Shown piece after piece: positions 1-5,987 of a stretch of DNA of 11,699 nt. This stretch comes from DASYSA01 sp036003885. Its GTDB lineage: Bacteria > Acidobacteriota > Blastocatellia > UBA7656. A program made the translations under genes and the position numbers. Positions within the stretch are counted from its first letter, which is position 1; every line of letters starts with the position of its first letter. The stretch is from contig DASYSA010000058.1 of assembly GCA_036003885.1 (NCBI GenBank), positions 1 through 11,699 of the forward strand, written 5' to 3'. The notes under the pieces were generated by a model. The model worked only from the letters and a program-made list of their open reading frames with translations. It was not told where the DNA came from and searched no databases.

Positions 1-78
1 TACCGTAGATACGGTCATGAGCGTGCTGCCCCTGCGGACAACGAGGTTTCGGAGGTTGTATTTGAGTGGTATTGCCAT
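1..78 (-). CDS. FtsX/MacB-like ABC transporter permease, N-terminus only (partial)
   Basis: Reading the minus strand from an ATG at 76-78 gives 26 open codons, starting MAIPLKYNLRNLVVRRGS, that run off the window edge. This basic amphipathic opening followed by the start of a hydrophobic stretch (TLMTVSTV) is the usual N-terminus of FtsX-like permeases. It parallels the neighbouring permease, which also begins with a short polar stretch, RNKRR-type basic residues and then transmembrane helix 1. An AGGA ribosome binding site (plus-strand 86-89) lies 7 bases before the ATG. It would be the fourth gene of the export operon, so the exporter has two different permease subunits and is probably a heterodimer. 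Only the N-terminus is visible, so the family call rests on the pattern and on context. The plus strand is also open here (1-84), but that reading lacks recognisable content. Confidence 0.72.
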   Translation of the reverse strand, partial: MAIPLKYNLRNLVVRRGSTLMTVSTV

Positions 79-83
79 AAATA

Positions 84-166
84 AGTCCTGAGTGCCGAGT
101 AATGAATGGTGATGTGCTGAGGGTCTTGTAAAAAGCCAGCAACTCAGGACTCGTTACTCAGCACTC
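84..166. repeat. Imperfect inverted repeat between the two permease genes
   Basis: The arm at 90-105 (GAGTGCCGAGTAATGA) pairs with 151-166 (TCGTTACTCAGCACTC): 16 positions with one mismatch and one G-T wobble, around a 45-base spacer. A second, mutually exclusive pairing joins AGTCCTG at 84-90 with CAGGACT at 145-151. The units resemble the 'GAGTGCTGAGTAATGAGT' extragenic repeats I associate with Acidobacteriota genomes (from memory). The element fills the space between the stop of permease 1 and the start of permease 2, and the ribosome binding site of permease 2 (86-89) lies inside the second arm. Confidence 0.7.
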
Positions 167-167
167 T

Positions 168-1319
168 CTAGGCCACTCTGCGGAGGCCGTCGACGATCCG
201 TACTCTGGCGGCGCCCCAGGCCGGGATGCCGCCGCTGAATAGACCAATCAGAATTGACGCGCCCAAACTCAACGCAATGACAGTGAGGTTGATCCTGAGG
301 TTCTGCAGAAAGATCATGTTCCGCAGCGCGGAGGGCATGACCGATGCTCCAACCCTGGCGCCCAGCGTCCCGAGCAATCCCCCTATCAGTGCGATGAGTA
401 CCGACTCTGACAGTATCAGTCCCAGGACCAATCCCGGCCTGAACCCGAGGGCCTTCATTACCGCCACCTCGGTATAGCGCTCGCGAGCAGTCATCGCCAT
501 CGCGTTAGCGGCAATCAAACTGATGGTGAAGACTACAACCAGACCGACACTGGCAATCAGGCCCTTTACATTTCCGAGCATCGAGACGAAGCTCGCTTGA
601 AATGAAGCTTCGGTCTCGGTCTTGGTGGGCCACGCGGAACTCTTGAACATCGCGTCAACCGTGTCCATTACCGCGGGCGCGCTCGAGGGCGAGTCCAGCT
701 TGATTCTGTAGGTGCCAACCTCACCAGGGTTGTTCAGTGCTTCCTCGACGTATTCACGATGAAAGAAGAGTCCGCCCTCAGGTGCATCGGCTGGAACCGT
801 GTAAATACCGCGCAGTGTAAGGCGCGGGTTTACGTTAAAAAACGTGCCCGTCAATTCGATCACATCGCCTATCTTCCACCCATACTTCGCCGCAAGCTTC
901 TGTCCCGCAACCGCCGCCGTGCGCTCCTTCTGAAAGGCTTCCTTCTCCGCGGGCGAGATCTGATACTCGCTCTGCACATCGAACAGTGTCTTAGCATCAA
1001 CGTAGAACCGCGCAAAGAAGTACTCCGGTTTGTCCTCTTTATAGATTCCGCCGAACCAGTTTGCCGGACAAATTGCAACCACGCCGGGCACCTGGGCTAT
1101 CTTTTCCCGATACGCCTCGGGCATCGAATCAGCAAGCGACTTTCGCCGCACGACCAGCCGCCGCTCCGCGCCGGTCAACTCCGATGCGGAAGTGAAAGAA
1201 TTCAAGATTGCCTGCATAAAAGTCAGCAGGAAGATCGCAGCGGAGATGCTGAGGATTGTCAGTACGCTCCGCCGCTTGTTACGGCTGGCGTTCTTAACTA
1301 TGAGCCGCAGGTACTTCAT
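168..1319 (-). CDS. ABC transporter permease, FtsX/MacB-like
   Basis: A 383-residue inner-membrane permease of a MacB/LolCE-type ABC exporter. Helix 1 lies at about residues 18-40 after a basic N-terminus (RNKRR). A periplasmic domain of about 210 residues follows, then three more helices at about 252-276, 298-320 and 345-368, separated by the short cytoplasmic segment ERYTEVAVMKALGF. That segment is characteristic of FtsX domains and contacts the ATPase. This four-helix layout with one large periplasmic loop is typical of mechanotransmission exporters. I chose the ATG at 1317-1319 over an upstream in-frame start at 1376 because an AGGAGG ribosome binding site (1325-1330) lies 5 bases before it and the protein then begins MKYLRLIVKN, as in homologues. 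The start lies within the 3' end of the ATPase gene (26-base overlap), which suggests translational coupling. The substrate cannot be told from sequence. Confidence 0.93.
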   Translation of the reverse strand: MKYLRLIVKNASRNKRRSVLTILSISAAIFLLTFMQAILNSFTSASELTGAERRLVVRRKSLADSMPEAYREKIAQVPGVVAICPANWFGGIYKEDKPEYFFARFYVDAKTLFDVQSEYQISPAEKEAFQKERTAAVAGQKLAAKYGWKIGDVIELTGTFFNVNPRLTLRGIYTVPADAPEGGLFFHREYVEEALNNPGEVGTYRIKLDSPSSAPAVMDTVDAMFKSSAWPTKTETEASFQASFVSMLGNVKGLIASVGLVVVFTISLIAANAMAMTARERYTEVAVMKALGFRPGLVLGLILSESVLIALIGGLLGTLGARVGASVMPSALRNMIFLQNLRINLTVIALSLGASILIGLFSGGIPAWGAARVRIVDGLRRVA

Positions 1320-2007
1320 AGACGCCTCCTGTTCTGCTGAGCAGACCCTTGTCGAGATGGATGACAGAATGGGCATGGCCCGCTGCGCGCGGGTCGTGAG
1401 TGACCATTATGATGGTCTTTCGAAACTCGTCGTTGAGCCGCTTGAGCAAGTCGAGTATCTCTTCGGCTGACTTCGCGTCCAGGTCTCCTGTCGGCTCGTC
1501 GGCAACGAGCAAGGTTGGATCGGTCACGATTGCTCGCGCGATGGCCACGCGTTGTTCCTGACCGCCAGAGAGCTGGCGCGGATAATGCCTATCGCGATCC
1601 GCCAGGCCGACCACCGACAGCGCCGTCATAACGTGATCGCGCCGTTTTTTCTTCGACAGACTGGTCAGCAACAGCGGCAGCTCGACATTCTCAAAAGCCG
1701 TAAGCACGGGAATGAGATTGTAGAGCTGAAAAATGAACCCGACGTGGCGAGCCCGCCACTTGGCCAGCTGTTTCTCGTTAAGGCCGGCGATATTCCTGCC
1801 GTCGATCTCTATTCGGCCTGAGTTGGGCTTGTCTATTCCGGCGATGAGGTTCAGGAGCGTCGTCTTGCCGGAGCCTGATGGACCCATCAATGCCAGGAAT
1901 TCACCGGGGCCGACATCGAGATCGATGTTGTCGAGCACGGGTATATCGATCGCATCGCGGCGATAGTGCTTGGTGACCTTCGATAGACTGATCAGCGTTT
2001 CTGCCAT
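1294..2007 (-). CDS. ABC transporter ATP-binding protein (LolD/MacB type)
   Basis: A 237-residue nucleotide-binding subunit that should energise the adjacent permeases. All ABC motifs are intact: Walker A GPSGSGKT (42-49), Q-loop FQLYNLIP (93-100), signature LSGGQ (146-150), Walker B LLVADEP with catalytic E171, D-loop GDLD, and H-loop H204 in VTHD. Motif spacing and the phrases GFIFQLYNLIPVLTA and ADEPTGDLD place it in the LolD/MacB/FtsE-type group, which pairs with FtsX-like permeases rather than importers. The ATG at 2005-2007 directly follows the TGA of a 29-codon ORF (TGAATG), and a GGAG lies 9 bases upstream. The 3' end overlaps the permease start, so the two products are probably made in matched amounts. 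Confidence 0.96.
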   Translation of the reverse strand: MAETLISLSKVTKHYRRDAIDIPVLDNIDLDVGPGEFLALMGPSGSGKTTLLNLIAGIDKPNSGRIEIDGRNIAGLNEKQLAKWRARHVGFIFQLYNLIPVLTAFENVELPLLLTSLSKKKRRDHVMTALSVVGLADRDRHYPRQLSGGQEQRVAIARAIVTDPTLLVADEPTGDLDAKSAEEILDLLKRLNDEFRKTIIMVTHDPRAAGHAHSVIHLDKGLLSRTGGVYEVPAAHS

Positions 2008-2097
2008 TCAAGCGTTCTCCATTGTTTGAATCTGCGCGGGCAGCTCAATTCCTGCGCCCCGCTTTACGATCTTAGTTCCTTCAAAAACAACCGTCAT
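2008..2097 (-). CDS. Possible 29-residue ORF between adaptor and ATPase genes
   Basis: An ATG at 2095-2097 opens 29 codons (MTVVFEGTKIVKRGAG, later LPAQIQTMENA). The TGA abuts the ATG of the ATPase with no gap, a coupling arrangement. There is no clear ribosome binding site, no membrane helix and no family I recognise. It may be a short translated leader coupling ATPase translation to the adaptor gene, or chance. The 110-base gap is otherwise unexplained inside a tight operon. Confidence 0.28.
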   Translation of the reverse strand: MTVVFEGTKIVKRGAGIELPAQIQTMENA

Positions 2098-2117
2098 TAA
2101 ACAACCAGTACCGAGAG

Positions 2118-3449
2118 TCAGCTTCCTGCTTTCACCTTAACGCGGGTGCCGTCACTGAGGCTCTCGCCACCTTTGATAACCAGGGCCTCGCCGCCCGCCA
2201 AGCCTTGCTTTATCTCAACCCGATCGCCGAAATCGCCGCCGACGGTCACCGCCTGAGATTGCATTCGATCCCCGGTTAGAACGAGAACCATCGTCTTCCC
2301 TTCCCTCTGCTGAATCGCTGATTTTGGGACAGTGACTCGTGCTGCCTGATGACTCGCCGCGAGAGGGTCCTTCTGAATGAAGGTTATCTTCGCGGACATA
2401 TCGGGCAGTATTCTCGGATCGACCTTCGTGAATCGGACTTTGACTTTGACCGTGGCCTTCTGGCGGTCGGCCGTCGGGACGATCTTATAAGTCTCAGCCG
2501 GCAGCTTTTCATTGCCAAGCGCATCGAGCGTTACTTCAGCCGGAAGTCCCTTTGTTATCTTGCCGATGTAGGATTCGTTGATGTCGGCTTCGACCTCGAG
2601 GGTCGCAGGATCGACGATAGTAACCACCGATCCGCGAGTCGAGCTCCCGCCAAAGATTGCGGGCGCGACAGTCTCGCCCACCTCCGCGTCTTTGGAGATC
2701 ACGATACCGTCGAACGGCGCGCGAATGTTGCAGTACTCGATCTGCGCTTGTATGACTCCGATGCGCGCCTCAGCGGACCTTATCTGAGCGGTAGTGGTAT
2801 CGATCTTGAACTGCCCGGCGCGGATGAAAGCTTCAGCCGCTCGGACGTTGGCTTCATCGACTCGCGCCTGCGCCGTTGCGTTATCGAGATCGGCTCTGGA
2901 GGCGACGCCACTCTCGATAAGCCTGGTCTGTCTGGCGAGTTCGAGGCTGCTCTTCACCTTGTTAGCCTGCGTCTGAGCCAGAGTCGCTCGCGCTTGCTCG
3001 AGTTCAGCCTCAGCCTGGCTCTTAGTCGCCTGCCAGTTGGTGAGGGAGCCTCTGGCATCGGCCAACTGAGCATCCAGATCGCGATGTTCGAGCCGGGCAA
3101 CGATCTGACCGGTTTTGACAATGCTTCCGGTGTCAACGCCCAGATATTCGAGCCGCCCTGAGATCTTGGGGCTAACGGCTGCCTTACGATTTGCGACGAC
3201 ATATCCCGTTGCGGTATGAACCTCGAGCCCGCTGCTTCCCGACTCGATGGTAGCGCGGGCGACTTCAATCTCCGGCAGAGTCGCCGAGCTCCACATTCGA
3301 TACCCGATCAGCAATCCGCCGGCTACAACGACAAGAGCAGTTCCGAGCAGAACAACACGTAGCCCGGTTCTCGGTTTGTCGTCATCGTCGCGGTCTATCC
3401 TGAGCGCTGTCAGGTCAGGTTTTGGTACTTCTCTCAGCTTACTATCCAA
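2118..3449 (-). CDS. HlyD/MacA-like periplasmic adaptor (membrane-fusion) protein
   Basis: A 443-residue adaptor that would link the inner-membrane ABC pump to an outer-membrane channel. A charged cytoplasmic N-terminus (DRDDDDKPR) precedes a single membrane anchor at about residues 30-50. Next come the first half of the lipoyl (barrel-sandwich) domain (about 80-122, with SGRLEYLGVDTGSIVKTGQ) and a long Ala/Gln/Glu-rich coiled-coil hairpin (about 125-238). The second lipoyl half starts at IRAPFDGIV (242-250), followed by beta-barrel and membrane-proximal domains, ending KGGESLSDGTRVKVKAGS. The start codon is TTG (3447-3449): an AGGGA lies 5 bases upstream, an in-frame TAA stop lies a few codons further up, and no ATG lies between. 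First gene of the export operon. MacA, DevB and RND-type adaptors share this plan; the linked ATPase and permeases favour the MacA/DevB side. Confidence 0.93.
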   Translation of the reverse strand: MDSKLREVPKPDLTALRIDRDDDDKPRTGLRVVLLGTALVVVAGGLLIGYRMWSSATLPEIEVARATIESGSSGLEVHTATGYVVANRKAAVSPKISGRLEYLGVDTGSIVKTGQIVARLEHRDLDAQLADARGSLTNWQATKSQAEAELEQARATLAQTQANKVKSSLELARQTRLIESGVASRADLDNATAQARVDEANVRAAEAFIRAGQFKIDTTTAQIRSAEARIGVIQAQIEYCNIRAPFDGIVISKDAEVGETVAPAIFGGSSTRGSVVTIVDPATLEVEADINESYIGKITKGLPAEVTLDALGNEKLPAETYKIVPTADRQKATVKVKVRFTKVDPRILPDMSAKITFIQKDPLAASHQAARVTVPKSAIQQREGKTMVLVLTGDRMQSQAVTVGGDFGDRVEIKQGLAGGEALVIKGGESLSDGTRVKVKAGS

Positions 3450-3785
3450 CCAGGTCCCTTTCGATTAGTGATTCTATGCCGAGCGCCTTCTTTTCCGCTT
3501 GCGCCTTATTGACATTCTATGACGAGATTGCGTCAGGCCCTTCATCCCGGCTCGACGAAGCATCGGGCCAATATACCAAACAAAATGGCGCCATGCATGC
3601 TGTAACTCACTCCGTACGTATCAGAATAACTTTAGTTTCTGGCTTGTGTACATTGAGAAGCAGGACCCTCGAGGTTGTGCCCTTTTCTCGAACGAACACT
3701 GCCCCATGCCTTAAAACCGCGGGGCAGCCAAAAGGTTACGCCGTCAGTGATCAGCTACTACTTACAGTTTATGGCTGAATCGTTA
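3450..3785. other. Intergenic region between tag-like gene and exporter operon
   Basis: 336 bases with no convincing gene on either strand. It should hold the promoter of the minus-strand exporter operon, but I found no good pair of -35/-10 hexamers; TAGAAT-like -10 candidates lack a matching -35. The only clear structure is a 7-bp perfect inverted repeat, CTGCCCC (3699-3705) and GGGGCAG (3721-3727), with a 15-base loop, about 60 bases beyond the tag-like stop codon. Confidence 0.5.
3699..3727 (-). terminator. Weak candidate terminator hairpin after tag-like gene
   Basis: A perfect 7-bp GC-rich stem with a 15-base loop, placed downstream of the minus-strand glycosylase. It lacks a following T-run on that strand, so it is at best a non-canonical terminator and could equally be chance or a processing site. 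Confidence 0.25.
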
Positions 3786-4349
3786 TCAGACTCGCGACGC
3801 AGGCCGGGCTTGGCCTTTTGTCTTGCTCCAAGGGGGCCTGGACCTGACAACCCGCTTATACACCGGACACTCCAAGTCGTGCGCACCAGGAAGATACCCC
3901 GTGCTGATCAGGAATTCCCCGGTTATCTCGCCACCGGTAAACCGAAACGTCCGCTTGAACAGCTTCACCCACTCCTCTTTAGTAAGCGGATGTTGAGCGT
4001 CAAGCCACTCGGCAAATGAGCCGTGCGCTTCGCAAATGACACGCAACCGGCGCGCATTCTCAATGACCGCATCCACCTTGAGCCCATTTCGAATGATCCC
4101 CGCGTCGCGCAACAGACGCGAGCGCTCCTTGCGGCCATAACCTGCAACCCGATCGATGTCGAATCCCTCGAAGGCCGCGCGAAAGCTCTCGCGCTTCTTC
4201 AGTATCGTCAGCCAGCTTAAGCCCGCCTGGTTGATCTCAAGCGCCAGCCGCTCAAACAACGCAGCATCCTCCCGAATCGGAAAGCCATACTCGCGGTCGT
4301 GATAAGGGCCATGATAAGGGTGGCCCGGGGCGATTAGACAGTAACTCAT
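3786..4349 (-). CDS. tag: DNA-3-methyladenine glycosylase I (Tag family)
   Basis: A 187-residue base-excision repair enzyme that removes 3-methyladenine from alkylated DNA. It keeps the family's landmarks at the same numbers as E. coli Tag: Cys4 and His17 in the N-terminal zinc half-site, with His157 and Cys161 (HDLEC) supplying the second half with the expected spacing; Glu38 in the base pocket; and Trp46 in the QAGLSW motif. Other conserved strings are YHDREYG, LTILKKRE and AGIIRNGLK. Length equals the family norm. The ATG at 4347-4349 has a GAGGT 6 bases upstream. The C-terminal tail (about 168-187, SRPPWSKTKGQARP) is basic and probably disordered. It is divergent from an AlkD-like gene, so two glycosylase families for alkylated bases share one intergenic region. 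Confidence 0.95.
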   Translation of the reverse strand: MSYCLIAPGHPYHGPYHDREYGFPIREDAALFERLALEINQAGLSWLTILKKRESFRAAFEGFDIDRVAGYGRKERSRLLRDAGIIRNGLKVDAVIENARRLRVICEAHGSFAEWLDAQHPLTKEEWVKLFKRTFRFTGGEITGEFLISTGYLPGAHDLECPVYKRVVRSRPPWSKTKGQARPASRV

Positions 4350-4492
4350 CAGAGACCTCGCTCATTGGAATAGAAAAGATCGATCTCACCTGCTCTTCAG
4401 ACAGTCTATCTTGTATGATAAGGGCGGATCATCCGCAACCCGCAGAAATTTGAATATTGGACAGGCGTCTCTCTTTAAACTCACTTTGAGCC
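4350..4492. promoter_or_regulatory. Divergent control region with 13-bp perfect palindrome (4424-4436)
   Basis: This region must drive tag leftward and the alkD-like gene rightward. It contains GCGGATcATCCGC (4424-4436), a perfect palindrome of two 6-base arms, just after a TATGAT (4414-4419) that could serve as a rightward -10 though no good -35 lies upstream of it. An operator for a dimeric repressor or activator is a reasonable but untested reading. No Ada box is claimed. Confidence 0.35.
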
Positions 4493-5173
4493 ATGGTTCA
4501 GCGTGAATATTCGGACGTCAAAGCAATCGCCTCTGAGATCACCGCGCGGCTCCGCGCGCTCGTAAGCCTCAGCGCCGCTGATATCCGTGCGCTTCGCCGC
4601 GAGTTCTCAAAGCGAATCGCCAAGGCGCCCCCAAAGCAGGTGCTCGACCTCGCCCTTCTGCTCCTCAACCAGGGGGGTATCGAGTATCGCTTTATCGCCT
4701 ATGAACTGGTCTGCCATCACCGCCCGGCGCTTGAGAGCCTCGGCGCAAAGGAATTCGAGCAGCTCGGCCGCGGCCTCGATAGTTGGGGGGCCGTCGATAT
4801 GTTCGCCTGTTATCTCTCCGGCCCAGCCTGGCGTGAACGCCAGGTGCCGGACTCCCTCATTCACCGATGGTCTCGCTCTCAGGATCGCTGGTGGCGGCGC
4901 GCTGCCCTCGTCAGCACCGTCCCCCTCAACAACAAGGCGCGTGGCGGCACTGGTGACTCCTCGCGCACGCTCGACGTCTGCCGCAGGCTAGCCAACGATC
5001 GCGACGACATGGTAGTCAAAGCCCTCTCCTGGGCGCTGCGCGAACTGGCCAAACGAGATCCGAAATCGGTGGGCGCATTTCTTGAGACACACAAGGAGGT
5101 TCTGGCGGCACGCGTGACGCGAGAAGCCCAGAACAAACTCTCAACGGGTCTCAAAAACCCAAGGAAGAGCTGA
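4493..5173 (+). CDS. AlkD-like DNA alkylation repair protein (HEAT-repeat glycosylase family)
   Basis: A 226-residue, all-helical protein of the DNA alkylation repair (AlkC/AlkD, HEAT-like) family. AlkD excises cationic alkylpurines such as 3- and 7-methyl adducts without base flipping. The residues lining the AlkD lesion site appear conserved in pattern: Trp98 and Asp102 four apart in DSWGAVDMF, an Arg in DRWWRRAAL (135-136), and Trp180 in VVKALSWALRELAKRDP. Length is close to AlkD (about 235). The ATG at 4493 is the first possible start, since an in-frame TGA lies one codon upstream; the ribosome binding site is weak (GAG). Transcribed away from tag. Assignment to AlkD itself rather than a related branch is an inference from motifs. 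Confidence 0.88.
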   Translation: MVQREYSDVKAIASEITARLRALVSLSAADIRALRREFSKRIAKAPPKQVLDLALLLLNQGGIEYRFIAYELVCHHRPALESLGAKEFEQLGRGLDSWGAVDMFACYLSGPAWRERQVPDSLIHRWSRSQDRWWRRAALVSTVPLNNKARGGTGDSSRTLDVCRRLANDRDDMVVKALSWALRELAKRDPKSVGAFLETHKEVLAARVTREAQNKLSTGLKNPRKS

Positions 5174-5203
5174 CGCGGTGCACCCATCCTAGTCAGTTCA
5201 TTG

Positions 5204-5224
5204 CAGGCCTCTGACCCAGGCCTG
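5204..5224 (+). terminator. Possible weak terminator hairpin after alkD-like gene
   Basis: CAGGCCT (5204-5210) and AGGCCTG (5218-5224) form a perfect 7-bp stem with a 7-base loop, 30 bases after the stop. A clear T-run does not follow, so termination is uncertain. It ends just upstream of the EVE-gene promoter. Confidence 0.35.
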
Positions 5225-5235
5225 GCTTCGAAGAT

Positions 5236-5265
5236 TTGACACTCAACGCAGGAGGGTAATATAAA
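5236..5265 (+). promoter_or_regulatory. Sigma70-like promoter for the EVE-domain gene
   Basis: A perfect TTGACA -35 box (5236-5241), an 18-base spacer and TATAAA (5260-5265) as -10, one base off consensus. Transcription would begin near 5272, leaving about a 20-base leader that carries the ribosome binding site. This indicates that the EVE gene is transcribed independently of the alkD-like gene. Confidence 0.6.
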
Positions 5266-5279
5266 GACCTCTCTTCAGA

Positions 5280-5285
5280 AGGAGG
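5280..5285 (+). promoter_or_regulatory. Strong ribosome binding site that fixes a GTG start
   Basis: AGGAGG with 6 bases to the GTG at 5292. The GTG begins the conserved MKYWLMKSEP opening, so this site decides the start codon of the EVE-domain gene. Confidence 0.8.
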
Positions 5286-5291
5286 AGCAGA

Positions 5292-5756
5292 GTGAAATAC
5301 TGGCTGATGAAGTCGGAGCCTTCGTCATTCTCGATCGACGATTTGAAGGCCCAGAAGTCCACGCTGTGGGACGGGGTACGCAACTATCAGGCGCGCAACT
5401 TCATGATGAACGAGATGAAGGCCGGCGATCAGGTCCTGTTCTACCACTCCAGCACTGATCCAGCGGCGGCGGTCGGGATCGCTGAGGTCAGCGCGGCCGC
5501 CGAGCCCGACGTGTCTGCGCTGGATCCGAAGAGCAAGTATTTCGACCCAAAGGCCACTCCGGGCAATCCCATCTGGTACTGCGTTCGAATAAAGTTCAAA
5601 AAGAAGTTCCGCCGGCCGGTCAGCCTCGAGGAGATGAAAAGTCACAAGGGCCTCCAGGAGATGCCCTTGCTCAGGCGCGGCAATCGCCTGTCCGTTCAGC
5701 CCGTGGGCCAAAAAGAATTCGAGATCGTCACCGCTCTCGGTGAGAGCAACCTTTAG
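5292..5756 (+). CDS. EVE-domain protein (thymocyte nuclear protein 1 / Thy28-like)
   Basis: A 154-residue, single-domain protein of the EVE family, a PUA-related fold whose characterised members bind modified bases in nucleic acids. The family signatures are in order: MKYWLMKSEP (1-10), the WDGVRNYQARN core (26-36), GDQVLFYHSS (46-54), VGIAEV (61-66), and the basic stretch IKFKKKFRRPVSL (100-112). The C-terminal part LLRRGNRLSVQPV (126-138) matches the usual end of the fold. Length is as expected for a stand-alone bacterial EVE protein. Translation starts at GTG behind a strong ribosome binding site. It lies next to two alkylation-repair genes, which hints at a link to modified bases, but it has its own promoter. 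The ligand is unknown. Confidence 0.93.
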   Translation: MKYWLMKSEPSSFSIDDLKAQKSTLWDGVRNYQARNFMMNEMKAGDQVLFYHSSTDPAAAVGIAEVSAAAEPDVSALDPKSKYFDPKATPGNPIWYCVRIKFKKKFRRPVSLEEMKSHKGLQEMPLLRRGNRLSVQPVGQKEFEIVTALGESNL

Positions 5757-5987
5757 TTCCCCTGCTCGACCGATGCCTCGCGGCACGAAGAATCCCAAAA
5801 TAGTTTCGCGATTACCGGGTGTGCCCGGGGCATGCCTCGGGTTAGCAAACACCTCAAGAATGTGCGATTCTCTTTTTGCTCAGCTTCACCACAGGCTGCT
5901 GCTGATAGCTGCTTAAGGCTGATGCCCGGGGCCTTCTTCCGCCGTGGCCTACTACTGAGCAATTCTCATAGATGGAGACTGAACCAG
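5757..5987. other. Intergenic region with hairpins between EVE gene and selD
   Basis: 231 bases with no supported gene. CCCGGGGCATGCCTCGGG (5824-5841) is nearly self-complementary (one G-U pair) and overlaps an alternative stem CCGGG/CCCGG (5815-5819 with 5824-5828). Further on, AGAAT-GTGCG-ATTCT (5857-5871) is followed by CTTTTT, a weak terminator-like motif for the EVE transcript. I found no convincing selD promoter and no tRNA-Sec. Confidence 0.45.
5857..5877 (+). terminator. Weak terminator-like hairpin with T-run
   Basis: A 5-bp A/T-rich stem (AGAAT/ATTCT) with a GTGCG loop is followed by C and five T residues. The stem is short, but the T-run orientation fits termination of the EVE-gene transcript, possibly aided by the GC-rich hairpin at 5824-5841. 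Confidence 0.3.

Noticed and set aside
1..84. Plus-strand open frames at the left edge (ending at TAA 82-84 or TGA 89-91)
   Set aside because: The minus-strand reading gives a recognisable permease N-terminus with ATG and ribosome binding site in the correct operon position; the plus-strand frames have no recognisable content.
2349..3161. Long plus-strand ORF (270 codons) antisense to the adaptor gene
   Set aside because: It is a shadow of the adaptor coding frame, with charged low-information sequence and no family match by eye.
3422..4019. Plus-strand ORFs across the gap and the tag-like gene
   Set aside because: No recognisable motifs, they overlap tag antisense, and they have no ribosome binding site.
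5753..5962. Minus-strand ORF between the EVE gene and selD
   Set aside because: Composition is Arg/Ser-rich and shadow-like, there is no ribosome binding site, and it overlaps terminator-like hairpins.
5832..5987. Upstream in-frame extension of selD (52 extra residues from an ATG at 5832)
   Set aside because: The extension has no family similarity, crosses the hairpin region, and SelD homologues begin at or just before the RLT motif. The ATG at 5988 has a GGAG upstream.
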